Source: Golubevia sp. BC0850
Lineage: Eukaryota; Basidiomycota; Exobasidiomycetes; Golubeviales; Golubeviaceae
Reading direction: 5' to 3'
NCBI GenBank assembly: GCA_012976225.1
Contig: JAAVVG010000055.1
Coordinates: forward strand, 1 to 35,697
Length of the DNA: 35,697 nt
The first letter of the stretch is position 1, and each line of letters opens with the position of its first letter. The notes below the pieces were generated by a model. The model saw nothing but the letters and a program-made list of their open reading frames with translations. It was not told the origin of the DNA and did not search any database. A program made the translations under genes and the position numbers. This document shows positions 22,466 through 34,029 of the stretch, piece by piece.

Positions 22466-24336
22466 TCAATCTCTAGAAGGAGCATCGCCTTCTCCAACGT
22501 AATTACTGAAGAGAGCATTTCTTCCACAGTCAGAGTTGAACATAGCATTTGCGTTGTGACCAATTCCCTTTACAACACAGTTGCGATGATTGAAAGAACC
22601 TCCAGAGTTGATGCTTTTCAATCCATTGTTCTTCAAAGTCGTGTAACCGTAGAAGTTTGAAACGTTGTTTGAGCTTCCAGATAGCATGTTTTTGTAAGCC
22701 CAGTAGGCGTAATTTCGGTCTCTTCGGTTCTCTCCACCTTGAGCTTGAGCTGGTGAACGAGGAGAGATATAGAAAGATAAAGGAAAAGGGAGATGGTCAG
22801 CAGAGAATCCCCAGTGCTCAAGATGGAGCTGGGAGTTGGGAGCTGGGAAAACCCATGTAGAACAATGGAAGGGGGACTCACCTTCGCAGCTTTGGTCTCC
22901 AAAATGGCTAGAAGCGTAGGTGTCGTCTGTTCCAATCAAAGTCACGACATCTCTTGAAGCGTATCGTCTGAGTTGGTAAAACAGTGAGAAAGAAGTCGAT
23001 GCGCAAGAGATAGAAGTCTGCGTCAGTTTCCAATTCCAAATTATGAAAGCAAGAAGTCCAGAAGAATCAGATCGAGAGAAGATAAATTTAACTCACTTGA
23101 ACATCGCCTCGTCGTTAGTCCAATGACTATCGACGTAACTAGGTCTATTTTGAGGTCCATACATCCAATTGTTGTAATTCGAACAAGAGCCCTTATCCAG
23201 ACTCTTGCTAGTCCTAGGTCTAATGGTGTTGAGGTAAGGATTGGTAGGAGAGTTGGCGGCGACGTATCTGATAGGTAGAGGTGGATCGTCTGAAACTAGA
23301 GCATAACGGGCAACTGTGCTTCCTCCATCAGAGTGACCGATGATTGAAATCTTCTCCATGTTGGGATAGATAGATTTGTCACTGAAGACTTTGATGAGAG
23401 CGTCATAATAATCGTAGGTAGAACAAGATCCGGCTACTGAGTTTGATCCTCCAATCCAAGAATTCGTGTCTTGCCAGGCTAGATTCTTGGTTGCTTGATA
23501 GAAGTTGTTCTATTTGAGTTTGAAAAGGGGAAAGAGGAAAGGTAAGGTCTCTGGGCTGAAAGAAAGGAGAGGTTACTTCTTCGATCTCTCGCCTGCACCC
23601 TGTAACTCACCTGGCCACTATCCGAAGGCAAGTAGAAGCCACCAGAAACCAGAACTCTCTTCTCTCCAATCAAGTTAATGACGTCACTATAGGCTCTATC
23701 CATATCTCTGGCCAGGCCATGTTGCACGATGAAAGCGTGAGTCGAAGTTGAAGGCTTGTTATTGAAAGCCCAAGCCGGATTTACGAACATAGGCACAGTT
23801 AATCTAGAATTCGAGCAAGGTTTGAATTGAACCAGAGTAGCACGATCAGGTCCTGGAGGACAGGTTGAACAGGAATCATCATCGTTCGATCCCGAGCCAC
23901 TGCCTCCGTTTCCATCACTAGGACCTTCATTCCTCGTGAATCCATAAGAACTCTTAACTCCTCCTTTATCAAATGAAGTCTCAGATTTCGAAACTTTCCC
24001 GCCGTATAAAGCGCAAACTACATTCCCACTTTTGTTCTCGATTGGATGAAAGAATCCACAACCTTTCTCCGCTTCGCACAACGAAGCGCATTCATCTATT
24101 TGATCTTGATTCAAAGTTTGAGACGATAAAGTCGAACGATCCAAATATTGACCAGTTGAAGAACCATAACTTAATCTTGAACCATCTTGACCCCAACTGA
24201 ATCGATAATTTTGAGGTGGATTAAAATTTGAATTGTAACGTTTGTTATAGGGGTTGCTTCTGTTTGAGTTTGAAGTTGAAGAGACTGCGGAAGAGATGAA
24301 GCAAAGAGAGAGTAAAAGAGAGAGCGCGCACCGCAT
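22466..24336 (-). CDS. Secreted PAN-domain plus alpha/beta-hydrolase protein
   Basis: Exons on the minus strand: 24336-23611, 23509-23097, 22967-22882 and 22749-22466; 1509 bases, 502 aa, phases match. ATG 24336 was chosen because it gives a clean signal peptide (MRCALSLLLSLCFISSAVSS); the frame extends further up but the added residues would bury it. Residues about 62-135 contain a PAN/apple-like module with Cys83, 87, 93 and 108. A Gly/Ser/Asp linker ends in a CSTCPPGP motif. The second half is an alpha/beta-hydrolase fold: nucleophile elbow GHSDGGS with Ser302, acid candidate Asp394 or Asp395 in LIGTDDTY after a DVVTLIG strand, and His473 in GIGHNANAMF. The triad therefore appears complete. 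It is likely secreted or wall-bound; the substrate is unknown and could be an ester of a plant or fungal polymer. Confidence 0.85.
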
Positions 24337-24952
24337 CGAATCCAAGAGAATGAGGGGTATAGATAACTTGAAGGGACTGGGGAGAAAAGAGAGTGGATGG
24401 GGAGTGGATGAAGAAAGAAGAATCAAGGTTTGGTGGAAAGAGATTGGACCTTGCTAGCGCAAAACTGGATCCGTCGGACTGTGAAGACGCGTTTCTTGAT
24501 ACTCTCCTCGTTGATCTGTCAATTCACAGCAGAATCAATTTTACTTCTACTTCTATGTAATTCACAATCTTCTACTTCTCTTATCTTCGAGGGTCATGGG
24601 TCCTTGATGAAGAGGTTCGATGGTACCAAACTTCTCCAGGGTGTTCCAGAAAGTAAGTGAGTGGGATCAGAAGCAACGAAGAAAGAGAGACGAGAATCTA
24701 CATTATGTACCGAAGATTTTAAAAACCTACAAGAATGAGAAAAGGCAAGGCAAAAGAAAGGTGAAGAAGGTGTCCTAAGAAACAGAATAGTAGCTGAGAG
24801 GTTCATCTATTCGAGAAGAATTAAAGGAGAAGTGTCGTGGGTATCGTTATTTCGTAAGAGTCATGAAATGTTCGTTGAAATGTTCATTATTAAACTAGAG
24901 TGTTAGAAGATAGATTAGGATTTGAGATCAAGCAGCTGAGTGCCTCTCCAGG
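24337..24952. other. Intergenic region between two minus-strand genes
   Basis: This gap of 616 bases lies upstream of the hydrolase and downstream of the Ivy1-like gene. It should hold the hydrolase promoter and the Ivy1-like 3' end. Only short frames were found and no RNA gene was seen. Confidence 0.5.
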
Positions 24953-26710
24953 CTAATCATTCGAAGTTCCAATTCCATTTTCACTTCCATTGACTTTCTC
25001 CCCTCTAACACTTTCATCATTACTAAGTTCAGCTTCTTCATCATGATCTAAATTATGACTGAGTTCCTTTTGATGTTCTCTAAACTTTGAACTTGGATTT
25101 GAATTGATGATTTCTTCTTTCTCTTTTTTCTTTTTCTCTTCCAGATCTTCGACAGGTTGATCATCAGATTTGCTCAAGATCTCAGATTTAGGTAAAGGAA
25201 TTGAACTAGCTAAAGAAGCATTTGAAGTTGGACCTTCATCAATGATACTTAAAACCTTCCCATGTCTTTGATCTTGATCTTCCTTCAAATTCGAGGACTT
25301 GTTAGATTTATCTTTGTTTTTCTTCTTTGAACTAGTATTTGAAGTTGGATTTAAATTGTTAACAGCATGAGAGACTTTCTTTCTAGAGACTGAAGGACCT
25401 AATAAATCATCCGGACCATTCTTCTCCAAACTTTGGTCTAATTCCTCTTCATCAAAAAGAGCTGAAGAAGGTCTTTCTTCCTCTTCATCTTCAATAACAG
25501 TCTCATCTCCCTCATTCAAAGCCTCGTCAGAGTTAATTCCCAACCCATCCTTTGCTTCTTCTCTTTCCTTTTCCTTCTCTTTCTCTTTCCCACTCGCACT
25601 TCTAGGTAAACCAACAATTGGTGTACTAGGACTCATAATTCCCATTCCACTTGGACTCATTTCACCTCCTAAACCTAATCCACCTCTATCTCTATCGTCA
25701 GAACTTAAGAAGTTGGAACCGATTCCATTTCCAGTTTGTAAGATGCTGAAAATCTGATCTTCGGTTCTTTCTGGACCGTATGAATTGAAGGGATCTGGAA
25801 TTGAGGATAAGAGTGGTTCTAAGATTGGATCTGAAGAACCTTTGGAGGTCAAACGTTCGGAGATGTCCAGGTGAGAACGTGTTAGGAGAGCCACCTGAGA
25901 GAGGGGTAGGAGAGAGTGATTAGCAAGTGGCTTATCGTCTACTCGAGAAGTAGCTCAACTTTGCATGAAGTTGCGTGCTTGGATATACCTTCCATCCTTT
26001 TACTTGTTTATTCAAGCGAGAAGTCTTAAAGGCTTGTCAAAGCTGTGTGATCCATCTCCGACCCTTGCACCAACATTGGACCCCCTATCATCTGCAAACA
26101 GACTCACCTTTTCCATGACCAACTTCCAACATTCCTCCTCACTCTGTAACAATTCATGGTAGTAGTCACTCTTCAATCTATCGATTTCTTCCACCTGCTC
26201 TTGTAATTCATTCAAAGCTTTTCTAAAACTATTCAAGTCTCTCTCCTTTTTCCTACCATTCTTCAAATTCCTCATTTCCGTGTCTTTTAGAACTTTGGAT
26301 TTCTCAGCCAAAAGTTTCTCATTAGTCAAAGATCTTTCGAAATTAGCTGCATTGTAAACGTCGAAGTGATTAAGAAGTGGGATTGAGAAATCTTTCCAAA
26401 AGGAATCTGCTAGTACTTGATTGTAGGAAGAGATTAGATAGTATAAACCACTCAAAGCTTGTAATTGAGATGAGGATTCATGTGAGCCCTTTAAACGAGA
26501 ACATTCATCTAAGGCTGAAGCTAATTCTGATGATGAATTTGCAAGTGAAAGAGTTGAATTGGTGTATGATTTTGATGCCGAGAGTAATCTCTGATAGGCT
26601 AGAGTTGAAGATGAAAGGTCTTTTCTTGTGATGGTTATGTGGGGTCCAAAGGGATGATCAAATTGAGTCGCAGAAGTCGTAGACGATCGAATAGAAGATG
26701 GTCCAACCAT
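24953..26710 (-). CDS. IVY1: Ivy1-like BAR-type vacuolar protein
   Basis: Two exons on the minus strand, 26710-26108 and 25894-24953, joined in phase 0 (MEK|VALLTRSHLDIS) give 514 aa. After a short Ser/Thr-rich start come FDHPFGPHITITRKDLSSST and a long helical stretch containing LDECSRLKG, LSGLYYLISSYNQVLADSF and WKDFSIPLLNHFDVY. This order is characteristic of the fungal Ivy1 family, which adopts an inverse-BAR fold. In yeast, Ivy1 binds phosphatidylinositol 3-phosphate and Ypt7/Vps33 at the vacuole and contributes to TORC1 and vacuole-fusion control. Heptad-like charged helices (ELQEQVEEIDRLKSDYYHEL) complete the domain across the intron. The last ~280 residues are acidic, Ser-rich and disordered. 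I chose ATG 26710; the frame stays open 71 codons further up, but that would overlap the divergent Vip1 gene. Confidence 0.8.
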
Positions 26711-26810
26711 AATCGAATAGGATGTTAGGGTTAGCAGGACAACCTCAGGTGGAACAACAACACTGCACCACCCAATCTTCCGTTCCCCGCACGACAGCCA
26801 ATTGACAATT
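26711..26810. promoter_or_regulatory. 100-base divergent promoter with telobox-like motif
   Basis: Only 100 bases separate the inferred start codons of the Ivy1-like gene and Vip1. TTAGGGTTAG at 26725-26734 is one and a half fungal telomere repeats, a known target of Tbf1/Taz1-type Myb factors in some fungal promoters. Regulation by such a factor is inferred. If either gene has a missed 5' exon the region is larger than drawn. Confidence 0.45.
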
Positions 26811-29800
26811 ATGGAGGCCTTAACTTTGGGAGTCGCTGCAATGGAAAGAAAGGTTAGTACAATATTCTTACTCACAGTCACAGTCACAGTAAAGAGAAGG
26901 GTGATCTCGGTAATGGTCCTCACAGCACAGCAGATTCACTTTCCACTCTCCACCCTTCTCACAGGCTCGATCCAAACCGATGCACAACATTCTGAATAGA
27001 ATCTTAGCCAACAAAGAACTCAACGTTAACATTATCATCTTTGGAGACAAAGTGTTATTAGATGAACCAGCTTCAGCTTGGCCAATAGTTGATGTTCTAA
27101 TCTCTTTCTTCTCAACCGGTTTCCCTTTAGACAAAGCCATAGAATACGTTGATTTAAGGAAACCAATCTGTGTAAATGATTTAAGATTACAAAAGGTTTT
27201 ATGGGATAGAAGAGCTGTACTTTCAATCTTGGATAGCGTAGGAGTTCCAACTCCCAGAAGAATTGAGTTGGATAGAGATGGTGGTCCTATCAAATCTCTG
27301 GGATTGGATGATGTCATTACTAAGGATATCAAGAAAAGATTAGGATTGGATTTAAGTAAAGGTAGAGAAAAGGAATTGGTTTGTAAGTTGAAAGATGGGG
27401 ATGAAGACGTTTTGTTGATTGGAGACAGAGAAATCAGGAAACCTTTCGTTGAGAAACCGGTCAGTGGAGAAGATCATAATGTTTACATTTACTTTCCTAA
27501 GAATAGAGGAGGTGGGGCTAGGAAACTCTTCAGAAAGGTGAGTCAGAAGTGCTCTTGGGAAAGGCGGCGGGGTTGGAAGAAGGTCTGGGAAACGTTCCCT
27601 CTATTAGAGAATCTCTCTTCTTGAAAAAGATCATCTCCGTGCTCTTCCTTACCTCTATCTTTTCCAATCCTTTATCCAATCCTACCCGTCTTCAGGTCGG
27701 AAACAAATCTTCCGAGTACGATCCAACTCTCTCCTCTCCCCGAACTGAAGGTTCCTACATTTACGAAGAATTTATGGACGTAGATAACGCTGAAGACATC
27801 AAAGTTTATACCATTGGACCTTATTTCGTTCATGCTGAAGTCAGAAAATCACCAGTCGTAGACGGTTTAGTCAAAAGAAATCCAGATGGAAAGGAAATTC
27901 GTTACATCACCAAATTGACTGAGGAAGAAATCAAAATGGCAACTAATATCACCAAAGCTTTTAAACAGAATATTTGTGGGTTCGATTTGTTGAGAGTGGG
28001 AGATAAAAGTTATGTCATTGATGTTAATGGTTGGAGTTTTGTTAAGGGGAATGATTTCTATTATGGTGAGTTTTGAGATGAGAGGCAAGTGAAAAGGGAA
28101 GATTCCATTCGGCTAGTCTGTTTTCAGACCTCCCCCTCTTTTCTAAAGCAATTCGATCACTTTTTATTCCCTAGACAAATGTGCCGAAATCCTAGGAAAG
28201 TTCTGTAGAACTTCAGGTCCACGTCGACCAATCTCAAGAGCTGGTTCAATTTCTTCTCTCTCATCAACTTCTTCAGAAGAAGAACAACCGGTTAACGGTT
28301 CTTGGATTTTAAAAGCTAATGTAACGGTCTTTCGTCATGGTGATAGAACTCCAAAACAAAAACTTAAAAGATCTTTTAAAGTTTCGGATCCTTGGTCAAA
28401 ACCTCTTATCGATTTATTACAGGGTAGAAGAGAAGAAATCATCCTCAGAACTCAACTAGAACTAGTTTCGGAAGCAGTTGATAAAAGTAGAGAGTTATTA
28501 AAAGCTTGGGGAGAAGAAAATGGAGAGGATACAAATGAACAAGAGAAAGATTTAAAGATTATTAGAGATTTGATTGAGAAAAAGAAGGAACAGGCTGGAA
28601 CTAAGATTCAGATGAAACCTGGATTCAAGAAGGAGAAGAAGGAGAAGAAGGAGAAAGAAAAGGAGGAGGATGAAGACATTGAAGAGGGAGAGGGAGAAAA
28701 GAAAGAGAAAGACTTGATGGAAGATGGAACTCAAGAAGAGGCTGTAAAGGGCAAGAAGGAGAAGAAGGAAGGAGAATTGGAGAAAATGCAGTTGATTTTA
28801 AAATGGGGTGGAGAGGTGAGTAATCCTACAAGATTAGAGCTGGACGAAAGATTTTGATTGCTGCGAAGCTACTTCACTGACAATTACTCCCTTACTTTCC
28901 ACTTGTTTTTTTTTCATTTTTTTTTTTTAATCCTCAGTTTTCTCATGCAGCTCGTCATCAAGCCAAAGACTTCGGTCAGAATATGAGGAGAGATCTCATG
29001 ATCATGTGTCCTGCCGCGTTGAAGAATTGTACCGTGAGTTGGAATTGCTAGCTTCCCAATATTTCTTCTTCAGTCCTCGAAAGTCCTTTCTTCTGAACTT
29101 CCACTTTTACATGAACTTCTTTCACTTCAGATCTACACCTCTTCCGAACGAAGAGTAACAGCTTCAGCAGAAATCTTCGCTTCATCATTACTAGATGATC
29201 CAGAATCACCTTCTTCAACTCCTCTTCAACTTATGATTCGTAAAGATTTACTCGATGATTCAAATGCTGCTAAAGATTTAATGGACGCAACTAAAGACAA
29301 ATTGAAAGCTTCTTTACGTCCAGATTCTTCTGAAACTTTAATTGAACCTCCTCCTCATTGGCCTAAAGATTTACCTCTTCCTCCAGAACTTGGAAAAACC
29401 ATCGCTGACTTACTAAAAAGCTTAGGTGAAACTATGAGAGAGAATTATAAGAAGAAAGGCGAAGGAGTTGAGAAGATTCAAATGAGATGGTGTACTCATG
29501 AGAACCCGAGTCTTTTCAAAGAGAGATGGGAGAAACTTTTGAGTGATTATGAAGAACAACCTCATGATCCTTCTAGGGTGAGTCATTTTACTCCTCTCGA
29601 AGCCTTTGCTAAGAGATCCCTCGGCTTTCTCTTTCAATCGAAACTGACCTGAGCCTCTTCATCTTCCCTCTCTCCTTCAGACTTCTGAACTTTACGATAT
29701 GATCTGTCATGACGCTCTTCACAATAGGATCTTCTTGGAAAGCATCTTTACCTCGAGTTCAGATCCAGCCGAGAAGAAGTTGGACAGGCTTCATCAGCTT

Positions 29801-30660
29801 TACAGAGCTACTTTAGCTTTGTTCAGCTATGTCTGTCCTCGAGAGTACGGAATGACTTCAGAAGAGAAGGTGAGTAAACGATCCGCAATGCTCATCGACT
29901 CGTTTTCTTAAGTACTCTCGAGTGCAGAGGTGAGAAGGAATCGCACTCGCTGACTCCAGCTTATCTTCTCTCTCTCCTTTCGGTCTTCTAGGAAGCGATC
30001 GGGCTTCTGACTTCAATGCCACTCTTGAACTCCATCATCAACGATCTCAAAGCAACTGAAGGTACCAAAGGTTTGTGTTCTCTCTACTTCACCAAAGAAT
30101 CTCACATTTGGACTCTTTTGAACTTGATTCTAGCATCCGAACTTCCAGTAGTAATGGAGAAGATTCCGCCTTTGGATTACTTCTCTTCAATTACCTTTGA
30201 AGTCTACGAACGATCTGGTAACAACAATGGCAATGGTAACGGTGGATCATCTTCATCATCATCTTCAAGAACTGGATCTCCAACTTCGATGTCAGAATCT
30301 AATTCACCAGAGAAGGAGTCTCCAAAACCAGAACCTGAAAGATCTTTACTGATCACTTTATCAGAAGGAGCTCATTCTTCAAATGTTCTTTCTATCACTT
30401 TAGACGCTAGACATGCTTTAACTCCTCTTCCAAGAAGACCTTTAACTACTCATATGGATCTGGATGAAGCTATAAGGAAGTTGTCTGCTCACTCGCTCAA
30501 ATCTGAGAAACTTGGAGATACCGATAGAGGTCAAATTGAGGGAGATGCGGTTTACTTTGGTGGTTCAGATCAAGAGCAAGGAGTCCTACCAGTGAAGCCG
30601 AACAGAAGAGGATCCGGAGATACGGACAGAGGCTCGATCATTACTGTTGGAGACAGATAG
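26811..30660 (+). CDS. VIP1: Vip1/Asp1 inositol pyrophosphate kinase-phosphatase
   Basis: Eight exons: 26811-26852, 26965-27537, 27696-28065, 28175-28815, 28938-29033, 29131-29577, 29681-29869 and 29992-30660; 3027 bases, 1008 aa, phases match at all seven junctions. The N-terminal ATP-grasp kinase domain starts almost at once ([19 protein letters not shown]) and includes [33 protein letters not shown] and [20 protein letters not shown], all hallmark blocks. It phosphorylates InsP6 or 5-InsP7 at position 1. The histidine-acid-phosphatase-like domain carries RHGDRTP (382-388), then [13 protein letters not shown] and [15 protein letters not shown], and the late ESHIWTLLN block (His824), and removes that phosphate. 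A Lys/Glu-rich insertion of about 80 residues (about 455-535) and a Ser/Gly insertion at about 865-890 are extra. It is cytosolic; inositol pyrophosphates signal phosphate status through SPX domains. Many fungal orthologues have a longer N-terminus. Confidence 0.95.
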
Positions 30661-31919
30661 AGGTTGTCGAGCGATGTCGATGATGGGGGTGGATCGTTTC
30701 GGGGGTCAAGCCTTCTCGGCTTGTGTCTTTTGCATTGTCTCGTCCTCGTTTTTTGTAAACAATTTCTTTTCTGCTCATATAGACTATCGTAATAGACAGT
30801 TTGCATTTCCATTACTTCAATGCATGAAGATGCTATGACGAGGCTGCGACTAGCCTTGAAGTTGGAAGGCTCGCTCGTTGCTCGTCATGCCAGGCTTAGA
30901 ATGAGCGCAGTAGCTTTGGGAAAGATTGACGGGTCCGGAACCTTCAGAGGCTCAGATAAGAGCTTGGAGAGTAGCAGTGCGAAGAGAGTTACTGAGGTGC
31001 GATGAATGTTAAAGGTACGTGTTTGCGAGAGTCTGGGAGATTCAAGAGTCATAGATCATGCTTGAAGTACAAAAGGTGAACTCAACGTAAGATTCGCGCC
31101 CCTTTAGCCTCTCCACTTTGTGCGCAAGATTTTGGATCCGCCTCGTTGTTTCATCATCGTGATGAGCCTTTTGACGCGAATAGTTTGATGACTTTGAGAA
31201 GAGACGTTGTTCAGTCGAAGGTCGAGATAGTACCCTTGTCCCCCCCCTTTTTTGTCACGGATTGGCTGGAGATACTTAGTAATGTTTCCCTTAACCGTCC
31301 TCTAGACTTCGGAAATGGGATTTCCTGCACACGATCTAAAGCGTCTCTGTCTATCAAAGAGGCGATCGCGGAGAAGATTGACAACCCACAGCCCTCTGAA
31401 CTTGTCTCGTCAAAAAATGGTCTCTTTCTGGGATGACTTTGCGTTGAATCACTCTCCTGATCCGCTTAGAGAGAGAAGTTGGAGATCTAGAGTAGAGTAG
31501 AAATCAGAGCTCTTAATCGCTTTCTGAGCTCCAAAGGCCGATTTACTGCAGCGGTCAGCGATTCGAGAGAACGCTGGTGGCGAAGTGCCTTCTTTCCTCA
31601 AACCTATTAACGGTAACGGAGATAAGGCCACGTTCCTCCCCTCCTCCAACTCACTTGGAGAGTCGGAAATCTTGCTCGTTTGCTGAGAGGCCCCTGACTT
31701 TAGAACGGGCCTTTTGTGAGCTTGAGAGAAAGACCAAGAAAAGAAGGGAAAGTAAATTGAACAAGATGAGCATTAGCAAGAGCAGTGTCTATTTTAAGTA
31801 GAGACAAGGGTGGGTAAATTGAAAGTCTAGGGAACTTTGATGTCTTGGGCCGGAAAGCCTCCTCTGCTGAAACCTTGAGATACAACTCATTCGAGTCCAT
31901 TGAAACGGTCGAGGTATTC
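30661..31919. other. Gene-poor convergent stretch
   Basis: These 1259 bases between the ends of Vip1 and the elongase are much longer than other convergent gaps here. They hold several frames of 60-96 codons without domain, start context or splice logic, and an eight-C run followed by T's near 31243-31256. No tRNA fold, transposon ends or repeats were recognised. It may contain a noncoding RNA or a lost gene, but nothing can be supported. Confidence 0.4.
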
Positions 31920-33596
31920 TCAGTCTCTCTTGATTCCATCACCATTTGCAATCGGTTTTAAGGTAGAAGTTGTCTTCGGTTTGTTCCTTTTCGAGTTCCC
32001 AGAAGAGAGATAAGAAGAGACGAAGAATTGAGCGAAGAGAGCTAGGAGTGGCTGTTGATGATAGGAAAGTAGGGAAAGTGGTCAGAGGACAAGTCTGCGA
32101 GGTCTAGTCGAATATAATGAAGAGAAAGATACTAACCAACATGTAAAGGGTATTGACATGCAACGCCAGCTTAGCCCCAGTAGTCTGTAGGCAGGTTTGT
32201 GGATCTTCCGATAACGATCGTTCGAGAGCGTAGGCAACGAAAGGAGCTTCTGATCCTAAGTTTAGAGAAGAGAATGAAGGCGAAGAAGAAGATGAAGAGA
32301 AGAAAGTCGAGGAGATCCATTGTTTTGAGGCCGACATTTGAGTTGAGGCAGCGTACTTGAGGACTGAAGTTGGATCTAAGGATGTTAAGAAATAGAGATT
32401 CGTGAGGATTGTCCCTGGGAAGTAGCGAGAGAAGGAGAAATACAAGAAGTCAAAGATCGAATCAAAGCAGAGCTAGAGAAGCCTTTCAGACTCACCAGAA
32501 GCGATCTGGGCGATCTGTGATTGGCAGAAAGAGAAGTGAGGGTGAATGTCAGAAAAGCGTTGCCCCGGAAGTTATCGTGAGGTGGGCACTTACCTGCAAT
32601 GTAGTCAGGTTCCTTTTCAGAGCTCGAGGAAAGGGAATCTTAACAGCCGAGCAGAAGTAGTAGGCATACATGAGAGTATGAACAAACGAATTGAAGACGC
32701 AAAAGACCCAAACCGGCTGAGACCTAAATCTAACAGCAATCCACATAGCAATGAGAGCACCAGTATGATGATACCTTTGTAAAACTCCGATCTGCTTTCC
32801 TTTCAAAGTGAGAATTAAAGAGTCTATCACTTCGTAGTACTTCGAAAGGTAGAAAAGATAAGAGTAGAAACTTAGAGACGTGGCTTGATTGGTTGGCATT
32901 GAACACAGAGAGAGTTTGAGACCTGAGAATAGAAGAAAGTTATATCAGAAGTTGAGAAGAGAAGTGGAAATGTTTCTTTAGCTGACGCAAGATGAGGCAG
33001 GAGGAGATTTGAGAATTTGTGATTCACGGGCCGAAGGCGACTTCAACTTAGCTGACCTCCCTTGCAAAGAAGCTCTACTGAATTCTACTTCAGCTCTGGG
33101 GAAGGGATCTTGCCAATTGCAAAGGATAGATCTGGAACAAAGATGCCGCCAGCCACCACCACCCACATCTTCCTAAACCCTTTGCCGAGTCTTGCAACTT
33201 CTACTCACCTTGCCAACCTGCCAACCTCCAACCCTGACTGAAGAAATCGACAACATCAGGAGCCATCTTGAAGAAAGTGAGAGCTGAATAAGCAGCCAGA
33301 AGAAGATTATGAGCCACTACCAAAGCTAGCAAGATCTTATTCTTCTTTACCCAATCCTTCCCACCATTGTTTTTCGACCATGAGTTGGCTATCTGACCGG
33401 CTATCAGATAGAACAAGCAGAAAGAGAATAAGAATGAAGGTTGAAGTGTGAATTGATAGAGATTGGGGGATATCAAAGAAGTGAAGAGTGGATTGGTTGG
33501 ATAAGGTGGATAAGAAGATTTGGAAAGAGTTGAGGAGATTGAGAAAGGTGAAGTTTTGGGATCCAAAGGTAATGCGGAAGGGAATAGAAAATCCAT
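31920..33596 (-). CDS. ELO-family very-long-chain fatty-acid elongase
   Basis: Exons on the minus strand: 33596-33209, 32922-32594, 32514-32496, 32414-32137 and 32051-31920; 1146 bases, 381 aa, phases match. Exon 3 is only 19 bases (IAQIAS), yet it restores the conserved TTLQI(A/T)Q block. Membrane helices start near residue 50. Family blocks are YLFYLSKYYEVIDSLILTLK (151-170), the box QRYHH (178-182) and FNSFVHTLMYAYYF (206-219). ELO proteins are ER membrane condensing enzymes that extend acyl-CoA with malonyl-CoA. The first His of the usual HxxHH box is Gln178 here; the last two are present. I recall fungal ELO relatives with a Gln at this spot, so the change may mark a subfamily rather than loss of activity. 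A Ser-rich insertion (about 270-290) and a basic tail typical of ER proteins (KRNKPK, ending IKRD) follow. Confidence 0.88.
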
Positions 33597-34029
33597 CTTA
33601 AGTCTTGAATCTTGAATCTTACTGGAATGAAATCATAACCTGAAGCTTTGTGGTGGAAGAAGAAGTTGAGAATGAACTGATTCGGTGGTAATGCAATCTG
33701 AAGATCTGAAGCCTGAAGCAAATTAGATAATCAGCAATCGACGCTACTAGCACTGATCCTCTTCCCAAAAGATTTGTAATTTATAGTTTCCAATTGCAAT
33801 GTTTCAATTTAAATTAGATCCGCAAGAGAAAGAGAAAAGCAGAAGAGAGCCACCGCTGAAGTGCTGAAGCTATAGCAAGATCAATTCCCATCCCCCGTTC
33901 TCCCCAGAGTTTATCTCTTCAGTTCGTCTTCCACCAGATCAAACGAAGGTCTGTCCGTATCTAACCATCGAGCCAATCTATGGAGCAAGTTCTCCCTGCT
34001 GGGGTTTCTCTGTCATCTGTCTCGTTTAG
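33597..34029. promoter_or_regulatory. Upstream region of the elongase
   Basis: These 433 bases before the elongase start are A/T-rich around 33770-33820. They presumably hold its promoter and, if the next candidate is real, that gene's first exon. No distinct motif was identified. Confidence 0.4.

Noticed and set aside
32978-33166. Possible extra elongase exon in the first intron
   Set aside because: Direct joining of 33209 to 32922 is in phase and gives expected family sequence; the intron frame shows no ELO similarity.
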